Assembly: GCA_035529855.1 (NCBI GenBank)
Contig: DATKVX010000047.1
Coordinates: 1-36,653, forward strand
Reading direction: 5' to 3'
Source: a bacterium
GTDB lineage: Bacteria > RBG-13-66-14 > B26-G2 > WVWN01
Length of the DNA stretch: 36,653 nucleotides
The notes beneath the pieces were generated by a model, which searched no databases, had not been told where the DNA came from, and saw only the letters and a list, made by a program, of their open reading frames with translations. Shown piece by piece: positions 32,586-36,653 of the stretch (position 1 is its first letter; each line of letters begins with the position of its first letter). Both the position numbers and the translations under genes were made by a program.

Positions 32586-33020
32586 ATGCGGAAATTTCTA
32601 GTCTGTTTGGGGGTAGTTGCCGCCGTCGCGGCGCTATTCGTCGCGTGCAAGAAGAAAGAGGAAGCGCCGACCGCGGAAACCGCCATGACCGCCGAGACGG
32701 CCGAAGTCGCCATGGCGGGCGACGTCGAGCGCGGCAAAGCGTTATTCGCCGACGTCAACCTCGGCACCACCGGCAAAAGCTGCGAGTCGTGCCACCCCAA
32801 CGGCGGCACCGAGGGCATGGAGATGGAGGGGATGACGACCAAGCCGCTCACCGGCGTCAAGGACCGCTACCCCGGCGTCTTCACGATGATGGACCCCGAA
32901 AAAGAGGTCGCGCTGGCCGAAGTCGTAAACTTCTGCATCACAAACCCGTTGGGCGGCGAAGCCCTGGCCGAGGACGGCCAGGAGATGAAGGACTTCCTCG
33001 CGTACCTGGAGTCGCTGTAA
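32586..33020 (+). CDS. Lipoprotein cytochrome c (single heme)
   Basis: A 144-residue periplasmic electron carrier. A lipoprotein signal ends at LFVAC (Cys21), followed by a Lys/Glu/Ala/Thr-rich spacer and a small class I-like cytochrome with CESCH (Cys66, Cys69, His70) and a likely distal Met among the Met-rich GTEGMEMEGM or TMMDPEKE segments. The C-terminal helix (GQEMKDFLAYLESL) is typical. It has an AAGGAGG site six bases upstream. It is divergently transcribed from the membrane b/c cytochrome, sharing an AT-rich control region, so the two are likely co-regulated and may be redox partners. A weak terminator follows. Confidence 0.9.
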   Translation: MRKFLVCLGVVAAVAALFVACKKKEEAPTAETAMTAETAEVAMAGDVERGKALFADVNLGTTGKSCESCHPNGGTEGMEMEGMTTKPLTGVKDRYPGVFTMMDPEKEVALAEVVNFCITNPLGGEALAEDGQEMKDFLAYLESL

Positions 33021-33051
33021 TTCAACGCTATCGGCTTAACGTCCCGTTCAA

Positions 33052-33079
33052 AGCCGGCTCATATCGGGCCGGCTCTTTT
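33052..33079 (+). terminator. Weak rho-independent terminator
   Basis: AGCCGGC (33052-33058), a nine-base loop and GCCGGCT (33068-33074), then C and four T residues; it lies after the cytochrome c gene and just before the hppA promoter. Confidence 0.6.
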
Positions 33080-33088
33080 AGTAAACCT

Positions 33089-33117
33089 TTGACATAAAAA
33101 TCTTTCCGTGGTATTAT
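33089..33117 (+). promoter_or_regulatory. Strong sigma-70-type promoter of hppA
   Basis: TTGACA (33089-33094, perfect), a 17-base spacer and TATTAT (33112-33117), followed by a leader with GAGGAG ahead of the ATG at 33183. Confidence 0.85.
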
Positions 33118-33182
33118 TTCAAGAGAATTAAACCCTCGACGGCCCGTCCCGGGCCGCCGGTAGCAATTTCGAGGAGACCTTT

Positions 33183-35360
33183 ATGGCCTCTTATTCGCTA
33201 TTCGAAAAAATCGCTCTTTGGACGGTCTTTGGCAGTGCCTTCGTCGGCATAGGCTACGCCCTCATACTCGTCGGCAGGATTCTCAAGCTCGACCCCGGCA
33301 CGCCGGCGATGCAGAAGATAGCGCGCGCGATCCAACAAGGCGCCCGGGCGTACCTCAATCGGCAATTTAAAACCATCCTGCTAATAACCGGCGTCATCGC
33401 CGCCGCGATGTTCTTCACGGGCGAGACGCTGACGATGCAGTTCGGCCGCGCGGGCGCGTTCCTGCTGGGCGCGTTCTTCTCGGGGCTCGTGGGCTTCGTG
33501 GGGATGAGCCTGGCGGTGCGGGGCAACGTCCGCTGCGCCAACGCCGCGCGCACCTCCTACAAGCGCGCGCTCACCATCGCCTTTCAAACCGGCACCATCG
33601 CCGGGATGTTCTGCGTGGGCCTGGGCCTCCTCGGCGCCACCTCCATCTTCATCCTCTACGGTTCGAAGGCGTACGAGGTGCTTATCGGCTTCGGCTTCGG
33701 CGGCTCCTTGTTGGCGCTGTTCATGCGGGTAGGGGGCGGCATATACACCAAGGCCGCGGACATCGGCGCCGACCTCGTCGGCAAGGTCGAGGCCGGCATC
33801 CCGGAGGACGACCCCCGCAACGCCGCCGTTATTGCCGACAACGTGGGGGACAACGTCGGCGACTGCGCCGGCATGGCGGCGGACATCTTCGAGTCGTACG
33901 AGGTCACGTTGGTCGCGGCGATGATACTCGGCTGGACCGTAATGGGCGTCAAGGGCGTCATCTTCCCGCTCATCGTGCGCGGCGTCGGCGTCATCACGTC
34001 CATCATCGGGACCGCCGCCGTCCGGCCCCTCTCCGAGACCGAACCGGGGATGCGGCCCATAAACCGGGGCTACATCATCTCCGCTATAACGTCAGCTTTG
34101 GGGTTTTACTTCTTCGCCTATTATTACGTGGGCGACCTGCGCGTCTTCTGGGCTACCGTCTTCGGCCTGATACTCTCCGTGTTTATCTCGTTGTTGACCG
34201 AACACTTCACGTCCATCAAACGCGGCCCGGTCAAGGAGATCGCCGCGGCGACGCGCACCGGCGAGGCCACGACCATCCTGATGGGCGTGGCCGTAGGGCT
34301 CGAGTCGTCGGTGTGGGCCATCCTCGTTATCTGCGGCGCCATCTTCTCCTCCATCCTCATCGTGGGCGACCCGAGCAACGTCACGTACATCCTCTACTCC
34401 ATCTCGCTCGCCGGTATGGGCATGCTCACCACGACGGGGGTCGTCGTCTCGATGGATACCTTCGGGCCGGTGGCCGACAACGCCAACGGCATCATAGAGA
34501 TGTCGAAGGAGGGCGACGAGAAGACGCGCAAGACCATCGCAGACCTCGACGCCGTCGGCAACACGACGAAGGCCATCACGAAAGGCTTCGCCATCGCGAC
34601 CGCGGTCATGGCCGCGACGTCGCTCTTCGGCGCGTACTTCCAGGAGTTGCGAAAAGCGGGCGCCGCGATTACCACCATCGACGTCGCCAACCCCGTCGTC
34701 CTCATCGGCCTGCTCGTCGGCGGCGCCGTACCCTTCCTCTTCTCCTCGTTGCTGATACGGGCCGTGGGCCGCGCGGCCGCCCTCGTCATAAACGAGGTCC
34801 GGCGCCAGTTCCACACGATCAAAGGCTTGATGGCGGGCGAGGCCGAGCCGGAGTACACGAGGGCGGTGGACATCTGCACCCGGGCCGCCCTTAAGGAGCT
34901 CGTCGGCCCGGGCCTCTTGGCGGTGTTGACGCCGATAATCGTCGGCTTCCTCCTCGACGCCGCGGCGCTGGGCGGCTTCCTGGCCGGCATCATCCTGACG
35001 GGCCAGCTTATGGCGGTCTTCCTGGCGAACTCCGGCGGCGCCTGGGACAACGCCAAGAAGTCCATCGAGGACGGCCTTTACGGCGGCAAGGGTTCCCCGG
35101 CGCACAAGGCCGCCGTCGTCGGCGACACCGTCGGTGACCCCTTCAAGGATACCGCCGGGCCGGCCATCAACCCCCTCATCAAGGTGATGAACCTGGTGGC
35201 GCTCATCGTCGCGCCGCTCATCATCAAGTACCGCGGGACGTGGTACATCACGGTCCCCGTCGTCGTCGTCGGTCTGGTCATCGTCGGCTGGGCCATCTGG
35301 CGCACGAAGAAGGGCTCCTTCGCGGCGGTGGGCGAGGCCGAGGAAGCGGTGGAGAAGTAA
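33183..35360 (+). CDS. hppA: Membrane-bound proton-translocating pyrophosphatase
   Basis: An integral membrane pump that hydrolyses pyrophosphate and exports protons. The 725 residues (about 16 helices) carry GGGIYTKAADIGADLVGKVE (184-203), the active-site EDDPRNAAVIADNVGDNVGD (208-227) and DTVGDPFKDTAGPA near the C-terminus, with further acidic metal ligands. At the subfamily-diagnostic position the sequence reads GNTTKAITKG, so Lys463 and Thr466 occupy the sites that are Ala and Gly/Ala in K+-dependent enzymes; this predicts a K+-independent, hence H+-pumping type. The family is used for energy saving where PPi is abundant. Its strong own promoter suggests high expression; downstream hairpins end the unit. 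Confidence 0.95.
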   Translation: MASYSLFEKIALWTVFGSAFVGIGYALILVGRILKLDPGTPAMQKIARAIQQGARAYLNRQFKTILLITGVIAAAMFFTGETLTMQFGRAGAFLLGAFFSGLVGFVGMSLAVRGNVRCANAARTSYKRALTIAFQTGTIAGMFCVGLGLLGATSIFILYGSKAYEVLIGFGFGGSLLALFMRVGGGIYTKAADIGADLVGKVEAGIPEDDPRNAAVIADNVGDNVGDCAGMAADIFESYEVTLVAAMILGWTVMGVKGVIFPLIVRGVGVITSIIGTAAVRPLSETEPGMRPINRGYIISAITSALGFYFFAYYYVGDLRVFWATVFGLILSVFISLLTEHFTSIKRGPVKEIAAATRTGEATTILMGVAVGLESSVWAILVICGAIFSSILIVGDPSNVTYILYSISLAGMGMLTTTGVVVSMDTFGPVADNANGIIEMSKEGDEKTRKTIADLDAVGNTTKAITKGFAIATAVMAATSLFGAYFQELRKAGAAITTIDVANPVVLIGLLVGGAVPFLFSSLLIRAVGRAAALVINEVRRQFHTIKGLMAGEAEPEYTRAVDICTRAALKELVGPGLLAVLTPIIVGFLLDAAALGGFLAGIILTGQLMAVFLANSGGAWDNAKKSIEDGLYGGKGSPAHKAAVVGDTVGDPFKDTAGPAINPLIKVMNLVALIVAPLIIKYRGTWYITVPVVVVGLVIVGWAIWRTKKGSFAAVGEAEEAVEK

Positions 35361-35382
35361 ACCGTTCCTTTCAAGGGACGGT
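35361..35382. repeat. Perfect hairpin directly after hppA
   Basis: ACCGTTCCTT and AAGGGACGGT form ten pairs (one G-T) around a two-base centre, beginning right after the stop codon. There is no T-run; it probably caps the mRNA end. Confidence 0.5.
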
Positions 35383-35430
35383 CCTTAACCGGCGACGCGT
35401 TAACGGCCGGCTTCAGCCGGGAATTATAAA

Positions 35431-35450
35431 GGGCGACTGGCCAGTCGCCC
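35431..35450. repeat. 20-base perfect palindrome GGGCGACTGGCCAGTCGCCC
   Basis: Ten-base perfect arms without a spacer, flanked on the right by CTACC. A smaller hairpin with arms CCGGC and GCCGG (35407-35420) lies upstream. It resembles extragenic REP-like palindromes; only this copy is in the window. Confidence 0.65.
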
Positions 35451-35467
35451 CTACCCAGAAACGAAAC

Positions 35468-35489
35468 GCCGCCCCCAGGGGCGGCTTTT
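35468..35489 (+). terminator. Rho-independent terminator before the restriction genes
   Basis: GCCGCCCC (35468-35475), a two-base centre and GGGGCGGC (35478-35485) followed by TTTT. It should end transcription from hppA. Confidence 0.7.
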
Positions 35490-35492
35490 CTG

Positions 35493-35521
35493 TTGCGGTA
35501 ACCGGGGGTGTCGATTATAAT
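35493..35521 (+). promoter_or_regulatory. Promoter of the restriction-modification pair (probably leaderless)
   Basis: TTGCGG (35493-35498), a 17-base spacer and a consensus TATAAT (35516-35521). Eight bases separate the -10 from the ATG at 35530, and there is no ribosome site, so the transcript likely begins at or within a base or two of the start codon. Confidence 0.6.
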
Positions 35522-35529
35522 AAACGGCG

Positions 35530-36126
35530 ATGGTTACTTTCGCCGAAGCGATAGGAGATTTATATCGTATAGCCGTTACCGAAGGGAAAGCGCAATCGCC
35601 GGCGCGGCTTTCGAAGCTGGCCGCATATTGCATAGAGGAACTCGCGAAGAGAGGGTTACCGGGCGCCGGGGCGGAAGTTAAAATACCGGGAGGAGCCAGA
35701 GATAAAAGCTGGGATATCGCTTGGGAATACGACGCGAAATACCGCCTCGGGATTTCCTTAAAATCCCTGTTGAAGAATATACCGGGTACGGTACCTAACC
35801 GTCTGGACGATTTAATGGGCGAAGTAGCGAACGCGCAAATGTACTCGCCCGAGATAGTACTGGGCTATATAATGATTTTCGACGTAAGCCAGGATACTAC
35901 TCGAGGTAAGAACGGCAAATTATGGTCCGAATTCCTGGAGAGCAAACTTCGCTTCCTATCCGGACGTCGCGCGCCGGCGTGGAGCACCGGTACGCTCGAG
36001 GCGACGGTCCTTGTCCGAATCGATTTTTCCCGAGGCGCCGAAATTATTTCGGGCGAAACGGTTTTCGGGCGGTTCTTCAACCAGCTCGCGCGCGCTGTGA
36101 AAACGCGCAACCCGGGGATTAAATAA
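35530..36126 (+). CDS. Probable type II restriction endonuclease, PD-(D/E)XK-like
   Basis: A 198-residue protein paired with a DNA methyltransferase gene starting 12 bases downstream. The central pattern WDIAWEYDAKYRLGISLKSL (Asp62, then Ser76-Leu-Lys78) looks like a PD-(D/E)XK nuclease core with Ser in place of the second acidic residue, followed by GTVPNRLDDLMGEVANAQ and a PEIVLGYIMIFDV strand. I recall similar proteins as small restriction enzymes or resolution-type nucleases beside methyltransferases. No known recognition sequence can be assigned. Codon usage is visibly richer in A/T (many GAA, AAA, TTA, ATA codons) than the neighbours, pointing to horizontal acquisition. Translation starts without a ribosome site. 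Confidence 0.62.
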   Translation: MVTFAEAIGDLYRIAVTEGKAQSPARLSKLAAYCIEELAKRGLPGAGAEVKIPGGARDKSWDIAWEYDAKYRLGISLKSLLKNIPGTVPNRLDDLMGEVANAQMYSPEIVLGYIMIFDVSQDTTRGKNGKLWSEFLESKLRFLSGRRAPAWSTGTLEATVLVRIDFSRGAEIISGETVFGRFFNQLARAVKTRNPGIK

Positions 36127-36138
36127 AATTACGCGACG

Positions 36139-36653
36139 ATGACGGCGGAACCACATAGGGATTTCTTAAAGGGCCTTAAAGTAAACGGCGAAACGCCCGA
36201 AGCCGCAGATATCGCCAACCCTCAGACGCTTATACCGCGGCTCGCCAAAGACCCGGCGGCGCTGAGCGCCATAGAAACGTACGTCGCGACGCTAAAAACC
36301 CACCACGACTTGAGGCTCGGCGACGCACGCGATATGGCCGACATAGAAGACGAGGCTGTTCATCTCGTAGTCACGTCGCCGCCCTACTGGACCCTAAAAA
36401 AGTATAATGACCGCGACGGCCAACTGGGCGACGTCGGCGATTTCGACGAGTTTCTGGATGAACTCGATAAGGTTTGGCGGCATTGTTACCGGGCGCTGGT
36501 TCAGGGCGGCCGAATGGTGGTGGTCGTGGGCGACGTGTGCCAGGCGAGGCGGAAAGCGGGCCGGCACTTCGTCGCGCCGCTCCACGCCGCCATCCAGGAA
36601 CGTTGCCGCGCCATCGGCTTCGACAACCTCGCGCCCATAATTTGGTACAAGAT
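36139..36653 (+). CDS. DNA methyltransferase (N4-cytosine/N6-adenine), partial, runs off window end
   Basis: Open from an ATG at 36139 to the window edge (171 codons). The catalytic motif IV TSPPYW (79-84) is the hallmark of amino-methyltransferases acting on cytosine N4 or adenine N6. It occurs before any FxGxG motif, so the enzyme is of the permuted beta type with the SAM-binding motif expected beyond the window. LRLGDARDMADIEDEAVHLV (58-77) and GGRMVVVVGDV are the usual flanks. It should protect the host from the nuclease encoded just upstream, forming a type II restriction-modification pair. Whether it is m4C or m6A cannot be told from TSPPYW alone. The stop and C-terminal half are missing from this window. 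Confidence 0.92.
   Translation, partial: MTAEPHRDFLKGLKVNGETPEAADIANPQTLIPRLAKDPAALSAIETYVATLKTHHDLRLGDARDMADIEDEAVHLVVTSPPYWTLKKYNDRDGQLGDVGDFDEFLDELDKVWRHCYRALVQGGRMVVVVGDVCQARRKAGRHFVAPLHAAIQERCRAIGFDNLAPIIWYK

Overview
This is a GC-rich chromosomal window (roughly two-thirds G+C by eye) from a bacterium. The evidence points to a diderm, probably uncultivated lineage: there is the start of an outer-membrane-type protein, several lipobox lipoproteins, FtsB and MreD, and many conserved proteins of no named family. A deep-branching candidate phylum such as Coatesbacteria or a relative is my guess from general protein flavour only. No rRNA, tRNA, CRISPR array, integrase or insertion sequence was seen. 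Coding density is high and no gene-free stretch exceeds 300 bases. In the AT-poor background sigma-70-type promoters stand out, most with 17-base spacers.

Layout. 1-267 (minus): edge of an outer-membrane-like gene whose signal peptide looks broken by one base. 444-6175 (plus): central metabolism, with class II fructose-bisphosphate aldolase, NADP-type glutamate dehydrogenase plus a small unknown partner, then enolase, an FtsB-like division protein and a PP-loop tRNA-thiolase-like protein in overlapping frames. 6249-7422 (plus): a secreted helical protein and a lone MreD. 7429-10897 (minus): an aldehyde dehydrogenase and a membrane vWA protein. A bidirectional promoter at about 10914-10963 separates this from a plus-strand block (11002-16685) with a methyltransferase, a B12-binding radical SAM enzyme, a pentapeptide-repeat ion channel, a second paralogous radical SAM enzyme and a secreted protein whose start codon appears to be GTC.

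16731-28679 is all minus strand: a slipin / WHy-lipoprotein / M16-protease operon; an operon of a zinc-finger Yip1-like membrane protein, a repeat lipoprotein, a TPR-CapA phosphoesterase and RicT; and smc. From 28951 onward: a secreted protein under two promoters (plus); a rubredoxin domain fused to a pyruvate-oxidase-type TPP enzyme (minus); a membrane b/c cytochrome (minus) divergent from a lipoprotein cytochrome c (plus); and a membrane pyrophosphatase with K+-independent signature residues (plus). The window closes with a compositionally different type II restriction-modification pair whose methyltransferase runs off the end.

The most interesting candidates are the radical SAM / channel block, the rubredoxin-TPP enzyme fusion beside membrane and lipoprotein cytochromes, and a cluster of translation-initiation oddities (probable leaderless mRNAs, a GTC start, a possible AUA start, a one-base break after a start). 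The palindrome CTCGAG is also strongly enriched across the window.
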